This document shows, in pieces, positions 8,399-16,517 of a stretch of 61,553 bases of DNA (its first letter is position 1; each line of letters starts with the position of its first letter). Made by a program: the position numbers and the translations under genes. Under the pieces are notes generated by a model. The model saw only the letters and a list, made by a program, of their open reading frames with translations. It was not told the DNA's origin and ran no database searches. Source of the stretch: Chloroflexota bacterium (GTDB lineage Bacteria > Chloroflexota > Anaerolineae > Anaerolineales > Anaerolineaceae); the NCBI GenBank assembly GCA_012798065.1, contig JAAZNW010000049.1, positions 1 through 61,553 on the forward strand, read 5' to 3'.

Positions 8399-9298
8399 TT
8401 ATGGTTCGCTGACCTCAAACCAGGGAACGTTCATGATGGTCCAAGACTTGGGTGCCTGGATTGAAAAACCCACCTTGCCCTTCTTGAGGTTTTTATTGGT
8501 CACGGTTTGAGAAAAGACATCATTGATGTAAACTGAGAGCTCTTTGCCCTTGCATTCAAGGGTGTATTTATTGGTGTCTTTGCCGTAGTGGAACTTTTCA
8601 GCGCCGCCATCCGATAAGAAGTTCCATTTCACCAGGGGTTTATCAAAATAATACAGCCTCCATCTCCCTGTGTTGCTCACAATGAGTTCATACCAGCCAA
8701 GTTCCTCATCATACCGGCAGACCAATGCTGCTTGGCTGGCAGGGAAACCCAGGTTTTCGACCTCAACAGAGATTTTCACATCCTCATAAACCTGGGGTCG
8801 ATAAATCATATAGTAGTTGAGATAGTACCGCTCGATATTGAATTCAATAGTACCGTCTTCAAGCTCGACTTTGATTTTCTTTTCAAGTTCTTCGTTTTCT
8901 TTAAAAATTTTATTTACTTTTACAGTGATGTCGTAAATGAAGTGGTCGTACTGGTCCAACCCATTATCAAATTCATCCAGGAAGTACCGTTCTCCTTGCG
9001 CGCTGTCTTCTGCTATGAACGGCGTTGGTTCGTATCCAAATGGCGGCGTTGGTCTAGTTGCCGCATCTGGTGGCTCCGTTGGCGGGGCGGCGGGAGGTTC
9101 AGTTGCCACTATCGGCGGGGCCATTTCCTCGGATGTAGCAGTGATTATAATGACCTGAGGAGATTCGGGTGTGGCAGTGATGATGATGACCTGAGGGGGT
9201 TCGGTTGTGGCTGCTCCTTTGGAATTGCCACAGGCGGAGACGAGCAAGGTCAAAGCCAGGGCAATCATCATCAATGAGATGAACGCTTTTTTATTCAT
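8399..9298 (-). CDS. Lipoprotein with Pro-rich linker and concanavalin-like C-terminal domain
   Basis: 299 residues. A lipoprotein signal peptide ends in LVSAC (Cys about residue 23). A low-complexity linker contains a duplicated PQVIIITAT(P/S)E unit and PPAAPPTEPPDA, then a domain of about 190 residues begins YFLDEFDNGLDQYDHF. The domain (FxDxF..GL.. opening, LVCRYDEELGWYELIVSNTGRWRLYYFD core, KYTLECKGKELSVYINDV) resembles the DUF1080/LamG-like jelly-roll fold that binds polysaccharide or other surface ligands. No catalytic residues are assigned. It is paralogous to the next gene (9426-10208), with which it is tandem. Confidence 0.8.
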   Translation of the reverse strand: MNKKAFISLMMIALALTLLVSACGNSKGAATTEPPQVIIITATPESPQVIIITATSEEMAPPIVATEPPAAPPTEPPDAATRPTPPFGYEPTPFIAEDSAQGERYFLDEFDNGLDQYDHFIYDITVKVNKIFKENEELEKKIKVELEDGTIEFNIERYYLNYYMIYRPQVYEDVKISVEVENLGFPASQAALVCRYDEELGWYELIVSNTGRWRLYYFDKPLVKWNFLSDGGAEKFHYGKDTNKYTLECKGKELSVYINDVFSQTVTNKNLKKGKVGFSIQAPKSWTIMNVPWFEVSEP

Positions 9299-9425
9299 CG
9301 CTTTCTCCTTGTTGTCTTACTTATCTAATTTTGGATGGTACTTATATAGTACACGAGATTTCTTTTATTTCAAGCCCCATCCGCACCATGCATTGGCATG
9401 TCAGGTCTTCTGAGGTGCTGGACAA

Positions 9426-10208
9426 TTACGGTTGACTGATATCGAAATACTCAAAGTCCACGTTCACCGGGAATTGGTTAAAAGAGGATACGCCCAGCCC
9501 TACGCGCCCTTCTCTCAGGTCTTTGTGCTCTACGGTTTTGAGGAGCACATCGTTTACATACAACGAGAGTTGAGTACCAATGCACTCTGCGGTGATCTTG
9601 TTGATCTGTCTGCCCATTTTAATGTCGTTGGAACCGCCGTTCCATAACTTCACGTGACCTTTAACGAGCGTGTTGTCGTAGTAATTGATACGGAAGAGCC
9701 CATTGCTGCTGATATTGAACTCGTACCAGCCTAATTCTTCATCGTAGCGGCACACCAGGGTGATGTGGTTGTCGTTATATGCCAGGTTTTCAGCGCTTAC
9801 TTCCAGGCGCACATCCGTGTAAGTGTACGGGTCATAGGTGAGGTAAGGCGCAAGGTACATCGCGTTGAGGCGCACCTTTAATTTTCCATCTTCGGTGTAA
9901 ATCTTATCTTTACCGAAACGCCCTGTCCATAATATCTGTTCAAAATCGTCAAGACCTCCATCGAATTCTTCACGGAAGTACTTGGGCGGTTCTTCACCCC
10001 GGGGTGTTTCCGCATCGGGCGCGGCAAGGGGTTCGGTAGGCTCAGGTGTGGCAGAAACCTCCGCTGCTGTAGGAGTTACCACGATCACATAAGGGGTTTG
10101 TGTTGGTTGAGGAGTGCTTTCGATTGCTGCAGCTGGTGCGCAGGCGCTGCCGCCCACGCTCACCAGGGCGGTGATCGCGGCGATGAAAACCCATTTTTTT
10201 ATTTTCAT
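9426..10208 (-). CDS. Lipoprotein, paralogue of the 8399-9298 gene
   Basis: 260 residues with a signal peptide ending SVGGSAC, a Thr/Pro linker (TPYVIVVTPTAAEVSATPEPTEP) whose longest quoted part is typical of Anaerolineae surface proteins, and the same jelly-roll-like domain starting YFREEFDGGLDDFEQIL. The LVCRYDEELGWYEFNIS core is nearly identical to the neighbour. The ATG at 10208 is chosen because AAGGATAAA lies just upstream; the longer reading from 10235 would precede the signal peptide with nine charged residues. Tandem duplication followed by divergence is the simplest origin. Confidence 0.8.
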   Translation of the reverse strand: MKIKKWVFIAAITALVSVGGSACAPAAAIESTPQPTQTPYVIVVTPTAAEVSATPEPTEPLAAPDAETPRGEEPPKYFREEFDGGLDDFEQILWTGRFGKDKIYTEDGKLKVRLNAMYLAPYLTYDPYTYTDVRLEVSAENLAYNDNHITLVCRYDEELGWYEFNISSNGLFRINYYDNTLVKGHVKLWNGGSNDIKMGRQINKITAECIGTQLSLYVNDVLLKTVEHKDLREGRVGLGVSSFNQFPVNVDFEYFDISQP

Positions 10209-10301
10209 TTTATCCTTCTTGTGTTCAAGAGGCAACTTTATGAGGTTGAACGTCGGCTGACTGTTCTTTGAAGAAATGAGTCATCACTAAAGAAGAAAGC
10301 C

Positions 10302-11471
10302 CTAAAATCCACCGTCTCCGTAGAAGCTGGGGTCGGTCGGGATTTTCCCTGATGGATCCCACACGTACACATAGTCGCCATCGTTCGCCCAGTTGAACAT
10401 CCAGTGCGCGTCTGCCACGCTGAGATTGACGCATCCATGCGAGTTCTGGTAGCCGAGGAACGGCTGCCAGTAAGCACCGTGGATCGCGCGGGCTTTGTCA
10501 TAATACATGATGTAAGGTACTTCTTCCAGGTAGTAGTAATCGGAGCGGTCGACTTCGAAAGAACCGCTCATGGGGTCGGATTCCAGTTTTTTGTAAATCT
10601 GGAACACCCCAGGCTGGGTGAAGAAAGGGTTGACTCCTGAGGCGATGAGGGTGGCAAAAACCATCTGACCATTTTCATATGCGGTCAGCGTGTTTTCATA
10701 CAGGTTGATCTCAATCCACTTGTCAACTGGCACGCCTGCGGGGCGCTGATAGTTGGGAATGACGCGCGATATAACCCGGTGTTCCACCCACTCGTTATAG
10801 CCGATCATCACCCATTCGGTCTCGTTGACCACTGCAGAGTCATAAACCATAACGGGGTCCAGCCGCCAGTAGTTCACACCGGTTTCGGGGTATTCGTAAC
10901 CAGGACCAGCGCGGCTGGTTGTTTCATTGATGATCCAGCCAAAGGAAAAATCCGGACTTTCTTTAAGAATGTATCCCTGGAAGTTGGTCGCCGCGACTTT
11001 CTTGGCGAGCTCCACGCTCACCCATTCGGTAGTGGCGATCTGAAAGAAACGACCACGCGAGGTCTCAGCGCTGTTCATTAACGCCACGTATTTGGTACGG
11101 CTTTTTGGCAGGACGTTGCTGGGCTTACCACTTTCGACGTCAGCGAGCGTGGCGTACAGGGGAATTTCCTGGTCATCGACCAGTTTGGCGTAAGAGAAGG
11201 GTGTGGCGCCGAGTTCATACGGCGTCCGCGAGGCGAACAGCTGCCGTCCCTGCGGGGGGATTCCCCTGGCGGCCAGTTCTTCAAGGCGCGCGGCCGGGCC
11301 GGCTTTCAGGCAGCCGTTCATCAGTTCTTCGCTTGTCTCGGGCAGGCACAGGGCGCTATCAGCTTCACTTTTACCGGGGGAAGTGAGCGCGGAAACCCCC
11401 TGTACCCGCGCAAACAAAGCAGCGAAAACGGCGGTGAGGATCAACACGGCAAGGCTCAGTCTTGGTTTCAA
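10302..11471 (-). CDS. L,D-transpeptidase (YkuD family)
   Basis: 389 residues. A signal peptide (residues 1-28, ending VQGVSA), a long N-terminal region with SH3-like features (TSRAGPGYEYPETGVNYWRLD), then the YkuD catalytic domain from about residue 250. The catalytic His331 (AIHGAYW) and SHGCVN (344-349, nucleophile Cys347) are intact. It should make 3-3 or protein-peptidoglycan cross-links outside the membrane. The start is a TTG at 11471 with GAGGA eight bases upstream. It lies upstream of, and on the same strand as, the two lipoproteins. Confidence 0.93.
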   Translation of the reverse strand: MKPRLSLAVLILTAVFAALFARVQGVSALTSPGKSEADSALCLPETSEELMNGCLKAGPAARLEELAARGIPPQGRQLFASRTPYELGATPFSYAKLVDDQEIPLYATLADVESGKPSNVLPKSRTKYVALMNSAETSRGRFFQIATTEWVSVELAKKVAATNFQGYILKESPDFSFGWIINETTSRAGPGYEYPETGVNYWRLDPVMVYDSAVVNETEWVMIGYNEWVEHRVISRVIPNYQRPAGVPVDKWIEINLYENTLTAYENGQMVFATLIASGVNPFFTQPGVFQIYKKLESDPMSGSFEVDRSDYYYLEEVPYIMYYDKARAIHGAYWQPFLGYQNSHGCVNLSVADAHWMFNWANDGDYVYVWDPSGKIPTDPSFYGDGGF

Positions 11472-11573
11472 TGCACAATTCCTCGAATCATCATATTCAG
11501 ATATATTTTATCTTAAAAAGATCTGTTCAACCTATCACGGTTTTTCCCCCACCCATGGCAAAGCTTGGCGGTC

Positions 11574-12188
11574 TTACTCCGGCTCATCTTCGGTGTTTCG
11601 TGAAGTGAACTGCTTAAGGCAGGAAAAAGTCTGTTCACCCAGCAGATATTTCAGCTCCGGCTCGAAGGTATCGAGTAACGGGATGGGTTTGGGCGCGCGT
11701 CTCAGGCAACTTCCCTGCTCGTTCACCATATCTTCTGCGGCGTCTAACGTGATCCTGCCTTCTTCATCCAGGTCGAGGGGGTGCAGCACACAATAAAATG
11801 GTTTAAAACGCCAGGGATGCAGGTTATTTGCCAGCGCCGCCACCTGCAGCGCGCATTTGCCATCCGCGAGGCAGAAAACGCAGGCGGTTCCCTGGTAATG
11901 CTCAGCCCGGTTTTCTACCGCTGTATGGATGACCCGACTGCTTGGGCTGCGCTTATCTCTGTCTTCCACCGCGGCAAACCACTCGCCGGGTACGCGGCAG
12001 TCCGGCGGCATATGCGGCAGGATGATGGCAGCGTTGCGCATAATATCATCGACCTCGCGCAGGTCTACCCACACGCCAAAGACGCAGCAGGCGCCTTTGC
12101 AATCTGCAAGGCTGCAGCGCTGAATGGCTTCCGATTGAAGCAACCGCGGGTTAACGCGGCTGAGCGCTTTTTTCGTGGTAGCGTCCAT
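11574..12188 (-). CDS. Cys-rich DUF3109/YkgJ-like protein
   Basis: 204 residues with clustered cysteines: CSLADCKGACC near residues 25-35, CVFC near 104-107, a further Cys in KCALQ, one in PFYCVLHP and a late SCLRR. This pattern matches DUF3109 and the wider YkgJ zinc/iron-chelating cluster proteins, whose function is unknown. No signal peptide, so cytoplasmic. No Shine-Dalgarno precedes the ATG at 12188. Instead a TACAAT box ends six bases upstream, which suggests a leaderless mRNA. Confidence 0.75.
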   Translation of the reverse strand: MDATTKKALSRVNPRLLQSEAIQRCSLADCKGACCVFGVWVDLREVDDIMRNAAIILPHMPPDCRVPGEWFAAVEDRDKRSPSSRVIHTAVENRAEHYQGTACVFCLADGKCALQVAALANNLHPWRFKPFYCVLHPLDLDEEGRITLDAAEDMVNEQGSCLRRAPKPIPLLDTFEPELKYLLGEQTFSCLKQFTSRNTEDEPE

Positions 12189-12194
12189 GAGCAG

Positions 12195-12200
12195 ATTGTA
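12195..12200 (-). promoter_or_regulatory. TACAAT -10 box six bases before the DUF3109 start
   Basis: On the minus strand TACAAT is followed by six bases (CTGCTC) and the ATG, with no ribosome-binding site. The geometry is the same as at 5187. Confidence 0.55.
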
Positions 12201-12310
12201 CCACCTCCAAAATGCGCGAAATTCTCATCAAAAAAAGGCGCTGTTAATGAAATAAGGTAAAATGGATGGGGGTTTTCCCCCAACAGTCTATACAAAAACA
12301 AGGAGTAAGA

Positions 12311-13252
12311 ATGGCTGCCTGGAAGGTGCTGTTGACGGATGGATTGGAAGAGAACGGAAAAGAGATCTTGCGGTCTGCGGCAGAGGTAACAGACCAATCA
12401 GGGATCAGCGCGGAGGACCTCTTAAAGGTCGTGGGGCAGTATGACGCCCTGATCGTTCGCGGTCGCACCAAGGTGACGGAGTCGGTGTTGGCTGCCGCGC
12501 CCCATTTAAAAGTGGTGGGCAGGGCAGGCGTTGGGGTGGATAACATCGACCTGGCTGCCGCGAAAGCGTACCAGGTGACCGTAGTGAATTCTCCGTTGGC
12601 CACTACCGTGGCAGTTGCCGAGCTGACCCTGAGCTTGATGTTGAGCCTTGTCCGTGAACTTCCACGCGCTGATGCTTCAATGAAAGCGGGTAAATGGTTG
12701 AAAAAAGAATTCGAAGGGCGCGAGCTATTTGGCAAAACCCTCGGTGTGATTGGTTTCGGGCGCATTGGCTCAGCCGTGGCAACGCGCGCCAAAGCCTTCG
12801 AAATGAAAATCCTGGCTTATGACCCGCTGGTTTCAGCCGAAGAAATCAAGAAGCGCGGTGGTGAACCGGTGAGCCTGGATGAATTGCTCGCGGCTGCTGA
12901 TATGATCACCATGCACATGCCTCTCACAGCTGATTCACGCAATTTGCTGAACGCTGAAGCCCTTGCCAAAACCAAAGCGGGTGTTTACATTGTGTGCGCC
13001 GCGCGCGGTGGGGTTATTGATGAAGAAGCGCTGCTGGCTGCTTTAAACTCAGGTCACGCTGCGGGCGCTGCGCTGGATGTGTTCGCGAACGAACCCCCTG
13101 GGGCGACCGAGCTGGTGGCGCACCCGCACGTGATCGATTCACCCCATATTGGCGCACAAACCGTTGAGGCCCAGGCGCGCGCGGCTAACGATATCGCGGA
13201 AGAAATCCTCAACGCGCTCGCTGGCAAACCCCTGCGCTGGAAAGTCGCCTGA
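12311..13252 (+). CDS. D-2-hydroxyacid dehydrogenase, phosphoglycerate-dehydrogenase type
   Basis: 313 residues covering only the catalytic and NAD-binding domains. The coenzyme motif is GVIGFGRIGSAVATRAKAF. The catalytic Arg lies in CAARGGVIDEEAL, with a Glu further on and His in SPHIGAQT. It most resembles SerA (3-phosphoglycerate to phosphohydroxypyruvate, serine biosynthesis), but it lacks the C-terminal ACT domain of long SerA forms. A glyoxylate/hydroxypyruvate reductase role is possible. AGGAG at 12301-12305 fixes the start at 12311. A TAAAAT box lies at 12258-12263. The aminotransferase at 20654 would be a logical pathway partner but is 7 kb away. Confidence 0.85.
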   Translation: MAAWKVLLTDGLEENGKEILRSAAEVTDQSGISAEDLLKVVGQYDALIVRGRTKVTESVLAAAPHLKVVGRAGVGVDNIDLAAAKAYQVTVVNSPLATTVAVAELTLSLMLSLVRELPRADASMKAGKWLKKEFEGRELFGKTLGVIGFGRIGSAVATRAKAFEMKILAYDPLVSAEEIKKRGGEPVSLDELLAAADMITMHMPLTADSRNLLNAEALAKTKAGVYIVCAARGGVIDEEALLAALNSGHAAGAALDVFANEPPGATELVAHPHVIDSPHIGAQTVEAQARAANDIAEEILNALAGKPLRWKVA

Positions 13253-13269
13253 ACATGACAGGAGAGATG

Positions 13270-14772
13270 ATGCAAAAAAAGTTAGATCAGTTTAAGCGCA
13301 TGATCATGGAAGTCACCGACCTGGGACACGCGGAAGCCGTGTTGGGGTGGGACCAGCAGGTGTATATGCCGCGCGGTGGCGGAGAAGACCGCGGAGATAT
13401 CCTGGAAACGATCGCCAGCCTGGCGCATCAGAAGTTCACTTGCAAAGAAATGGGAGAACTGCTGGCAGAACTGAAACCCTACGCACAAACATTGGATGCG
13501 GATTCAGATGACGCCTGCCTGATTCAGCGCGTGGCACACCGTTATGACAAAGAAACCAGAGTACCGACGGAATGGGTGGTGGATTTCACCCGCGTGACCA
13601 CGCTGGCGCAAATGGCATGGGAAGAGGCGCGAGCAAAGAGCGACTTTGCCATCTTCCAACCCCATCTTGAAAAAGTGGTTGACCTGCGCCGCGCATACGC
13701 TTCTTTTTTCCAGCCTTACGACCACGTTTATGACCCGCTGCTGGACGGGTTTGAGCCCGGGTTGAAGACAGCGGAGGTGCAACAGATCTTTGACGCGCTG
13801 CGACCGCAGCAGGTGGCGTTGCTAAAAGAAATCGCCGCCAAACCCGAGATCGATGATGCGTTCATGCACGTCCCTTACGACGAACAGGGTCAGTGGGATT
13901 TTGGCGTGGAGGTAATCACCCGCTTTGGTTACGATTGGAACCGCGGGCGGCAGGATAAATCGGTTCATCCATTCACCACCAGTTTTGGGATTAACGATGT
14001 GCGCATCACCACACGGTTTGACCCGTCGCGCGCCGCGTCAGCGCTCTTCAGCACCATGCACGAGGCTGGTCACGCCATGTACGAACAGGGGTTCTCCGCC
14101 AGTTTGCGGCGATTACCGCTGGCAGACGGCGCTTCCATGGCCGTGCATGAATCGCAGTCGCGCATGTGGGAAAACCTGGTGGGGCGCTCGAAAGCCTTTT
14201 GGAAGTTCTTCTATCCCAGGTTGGTGCAAAAATTCCCGCAGCAGCTTAAGGGCGTCAGCCTGGAACAGTATTACCGTGGCATCAACAAAGTTGAGCCTTC
14301 CCTTATCCGCGTCGAAGCGGATGAAGCCACATACAACCTGCACATCATGCTGCGGCTTGAACTTGAAATCGGCCTGATGGACGGCAGCGTGCGGGTGGCG
14401 GATCTGCCGGGGTTGTGGAATAAAAAGATGCAAGAATACCTGGGTGTTACACCGCCCAATGATCGCCTAGGCGTGCTGCAGGATGTGCACTGGTCAGGCG
14501 GGATGATCGGGTACTTCCCCACCTATGCCTTGGGTAACCTGGTATCCGCGCAATTGTGGGAAAAAATCATGGAAAACATCCCAGATCTTGAAGACCAGAT
14601 CAGCCGGGGCAAGTTTGATGACCTGCTCGCCTGGCTGCGCACCCATATCCACAGGCATGGTGCCAAGTATGAGCCGCAACAGTTGATCAAAAAGGTCACT
14701 GGCACAGGCATCCGCCCAGACCCATATATGCGCTACCTGCGCGCGAAATATGCAGAAATTTACAACCTGTAA
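13270..14772 (+). CDS. M32-family metallocarboxypeptidase
   Basis: 500 residues, full length for the thermostable carboxypeptidase Taq (M32) family. The zinc motif HEAGH is at residues 264-268 in STMHEAGHAMYEQG, followed by HESQSRMWEN, the conserved helix holding the third ligand. N-terminal helices contain LGWDQQVYMP, a family signature. It removes C-terminal residues from peptides in the cytoplasm; there is no signal peptide. The start at 13270 has GGAG five bases upstream. It follows the dehydrogenase by 17 bases, so the two are probably co-transcribed up to the hairpin at 14794. Confidence 0.95.
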   Translation: MQKKLDQFKRMIMEVTDLGHAEAVLGWDQQVYMPRGGGEDRGDILETIASLAHQKFTCKEMGELLAELKPYAQTLDADSDDACLIQRVAHRYDKETRVPTEWVVDFTRVTTLAQMAWEEARAKSDFAIFQPHLEKVVDLRRAYASFFQPYDHVYDPLLDGFEPGLKTAEVQQIFDALRPQQVALLKEIAAKPEIDDAFMHVPYDEQGQWDFGVEVITRFGYDWNRGRQDKSVHPFTTSFGINDVRITTRFDPSRAASALFSTMHEAGHAMYEQGFSASLRRLPLADGASMAVHESQSRMWENLVGRSKAFWKFFYPRLVQKFPQQLKGVSLEQYYRGINKVEPSLIRVEADEATYNLHIMLRLELEIGLMDGSVRVADLPGLWNKKMQEYLGVTPPNDRLGVLQDVHWSGGMIGYFPTYALGNLVSAQLWEKIMENIPDLEDQISRGKFDDLLAWLRTHIHRHGAKYEPQQLIKKVTGTGIRPDPYMRYLRAKYAEIYNL

Positions 14773-14793
14773 CCGGTAAAGAAGATGGATGCG

Positions 14794-14823
14794 CGGGACG
14801 GCCAGCTGCCGTCCCGTTTGTAT
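14794..14823 (+). terminator. Rho-independent terminator after the M32 gene
   Basis: A perfect nine-pair stem (14794-14802 with 14808-14816) and five-base loop is followed by TTTGTATTT. The remaining space up to 15068 holds no recognisable gene. It does contain GC-rich inverted segments around 14995-15020 that I cannot assign. Confidence 0.85.
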
Positions 14824-15068
14824 TTAAAGTTTTGCCAACCAGTCGGCAGTATGAAACCAATAACGGCCTGAATGGAAGGGGTTGACCAGGTCAGGCGAAT
14901 TGATAGCCAAGGAAAATAAGTGGAGAATGACAGCAGTGCTTAAGGAAGTACCGCCATCAGAGTGATGATGGAACCAGCCCACCGCTAAAGGCGCTTCAGC
15001 CGCGCGGGCTGCGCCAGGCTACTGCCGGGCAACAAACGGGATCAAGGCGAACCCGGGCTGCTTACAGA

Positions 15069-15464
15069 TTACTCGATATAAACCTCGACATGCTCGCCGT
15101 CTTCATCATCTAACACATCGACGATCTTTCCGGTTTCGCCGGAGGCCAAAGCCTCAACCAGGCGCGCGGCGTCGAGACCCTCCACTTCGGGAGAAAAGCG
15201 CATACCCATGCGCAAGCCGGCATTGACCATGCCCAAAGGCAGGCGAATGTTCACCCGGGTGCGCCCGGTGTCAGTATCGGTCACACGCACCCTGAAAAAT
15301 TTTCCGCCGCCCTTGCAAGGAAAATTCACCGCAGCGCGTTCGTCAACTTCAGCTTTCTTGCTGGCGGCGTCCAGGGCTTTGAGCAGCTCAACGCCCGCTT
15401 CAGCGGTGATCTTTCCCTCCTGCACCATTTTTAATACTTTCAGTCTTTCTTCGCCAGTTGCCAT
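15069..15464 (-). CDS. SHOCT-like domain protein (YvlB/LiaX N-terminal type)
   Basis: 131 residues. The N-terminus EERLKVLKMVQEGKITAEAGVELLKAL is the short helical hairpin annotated as SHOCT-like in YvlB/LiaX proteins. The C-terminal part is a beta-rich region (FRVRVTDTDTGRTRVNIRLPL) and ends acidic (LDDEDGEHVEVYIE). The start at 15464 shares a base with the stop of the upstream DUF2089 gene (TAATG), so the two are translated together. Such proteins work in envelope-stress sensing in Gram-positive bacteria; here the role is inferred only from architecture and its regulator-like partner. Confidence 0.8.
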   Translation of the reverse strand: MATGEERLKVLKMVQEGKITAEAGVELLKALDAASKKAEVDERAAVNFPCKGGGKFFRVRVTDTDTGRTRVNIRLPLGMVNAGLRMGMRFSPEVEGLDAARLVEALASGETGKIVDVLDDEDGEHVEVYIE

Positions 15465-15892
15465 TACCTGCCCCCTTCTGCCGCGTTGTGCTGAGGGATG
15501 AACTTCTCGCCGCGCAATATGGCCCGTGCTTCCTCCCAAGAGATCTCGCCGCGGTCAAGCTTTTCCAGGATATCCCGCCTACCCTCTGGTGATAGTTGAG
15601 CGGGCCCTTCATCTTTGCCTGGTTCGTAACCGAGCGCGCGCACGATTTCAGTGAGGCGACTGCGCAGGGTGGGGTAAGAGAGGTTTAATTCGTCTTCCAT
15701 GCGGTTAAGGCGCCCCTCGCACTTAACGAAGGTAAGCAAAAATTGCATCTGCTCAGGTGTGAGGTTGCCAAAAGGGGTGTGTTCAGCAGCGAAGTGACCC
15801 TCAATGGTGGTGTCGCAATTGACACAATACAGGCGGGTGATCATCAGTTCAGATTCACATACGGGGCATTGATCCAATGTTTTATTGATCAT
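15464..15892 (-). CDS. DUF2089-family HTH and zinc ribbon protein
   Basis: 142 residues. An N-terminal zinc ribbon (CPVCESELM ... LYCVNCDTTIEG, two CxxC pairs) leads into a helical part, FLLTFVKCEGRLNRMEDELNLSYPTLRSRL, which is a helix-turn-helix characteristic of DUF2089. The tail (EILEKLDRGEISWEEARAIL-like, residues about 110-130) resembles the SHOCT-like hairpin of its partner. The family is thought to be a DNA-binding regulator. It heads a two-gene operon with a clear promoter and an unusual complementary leader. Confidence 0.88.
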   Translation of the reverse strand: MINKTLDQCPVCESELMITRLYCVNCDTTIEGHFAAEHTPFGNLTPEQMQFLLTFVKCEGRLNRMEDELNLSYPTLRSRLTEIVRALGYEPGKDEGPAQLSPEGRRDILEKLDRGEISWEEARAILRGEKFIPQHNAAEGGR

Positions 15893-15992
15893 GGTATTTT
15901 CCTTCGATTGGTTTGATAGAAAGAAACGCGCACTGCGGGGGGGGTTCTCGCCAGTTGTTCACGACTTTGTTTTCTAAAATACCAATCAAACC
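15893..15992 (-). promoter_or_regulatory. 5' leader of the DUF2089 operon with crossing complementarities
   Basis: On the plus strand GGTATTTT (15893-15900) and GGTTTGAT (15910-15917) recur as exact reverse complements inside AAAATACCAATCAAACC (15976-15992), in the order B-A...B'-A'. The pairings cross, so they could form a pseudoknot or two alternative structures. One arm covers the bases between the ribosome-binding site and the ATG. A regulatory leader is an inference. Confidence 0.4.
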
Positions 15993-16009
15993 TTAATAAT
16001 ATTAAGTAT

Positions 16010-16037
16010 ATTCTACCATGATAATCAATAATGTCAA
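16010..16037 (-). promoter_or_regulatory. Promoter of the DUF2089-SHOCT operon
   Basis: On the minus strand TTGACA (16037-16032) and TAGAAT (16015-16010) are separated by 16 bases in a conspicuously AT-rich stretch. The transcript would carry a leader of about 110 bases. Confidence 0.65.
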
Positions 16038-16094
16038 TATATGAATAAGAATAATTAATATTGGACGATAACCAAGCAGGCGCTTTTGTTCTGC

Positions 16095-16460
16095 TTATGA
16101 CTGGGAGAGGCGTTCGCCTTTGAGGAACCAACCTCCCATACGGTTATCCGCGTCTTTAGGGGCGCGGTCGTAGTAGAGATCAAAAATTTGCCCTGAATCC
16201 ACCATCACGCAGAAGTAAAACCGCCCCACACCCCAAGAACCAGAGCGCGAAGCGCTGGCCAGGTGAGCCGGCGCCATATTGCGCGACATGCGCCCGCGGC
16301 GCGCGTAATCCACCCGCTCTTCCACGACCGAGGTGATGGTAAACACCTGACCACGCCAGCGAAAGCGCTGAGGGCAGGGCGGTTTTTTATCAAAAGTGGG
16401 CGGCGAATCGAATTCGACCTGGATGGGCTCATCGATGAATTGGGCCGGGCGGGTTTTCAT
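16095..16460 (-). CDS. DUF6504-like small protein
   Basis: 121 residues. The N-terminal half holds FIDEPIQVEFDSPP followed by PQRFRWRGQVFTITSVVEE. The C-terminal half has RFYFCVMVDSGQIFDLYYDRA and ends GGWFLKGERLSQ. The FRWRG ... FDLYYDRA ... WFL pattern resembles DUF6504 proteins, often found near DNA-repair genes. No repair partner is adjacent here. It has an AAAGGTGAAGA ribosome-binding site. The start of the cation-transporter gene on the other side is separate. The family assignment is from memory of the motif and is moderate. Confidence 0.6.
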   Translation of the reverse strand: MKTRPAQFIDEPIQVEFDSPPTFDKKPPCPQRFRWRGQVFTITSVVEERVDYARRGRMSRNMAPAHLASASRSGSWGVGRFYFCVMVDSGQIFDLYYDRAPKDADNRMGGWFLKGERLSQS

Positions 16461-16517
16461 TCTTCACCTTTCACCTGGCGCTGATCCATGGAAAAACCAA
16501 TCGCAGAATGTGTTTGA

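Noticed and set aside
8732..9277. 181-codon ORF antisense to the first lipoprotein
   Set aside because: Its Arg/Gly/Asp-repeat composition is the antisense of the Pro/Thr linker.
14820..15068. Possible structured RNA between the M32 gene and the SHOCT-like gene
   Set aside because: GC-rich inverted segments are present, but no known RNA family motif could be recognised.
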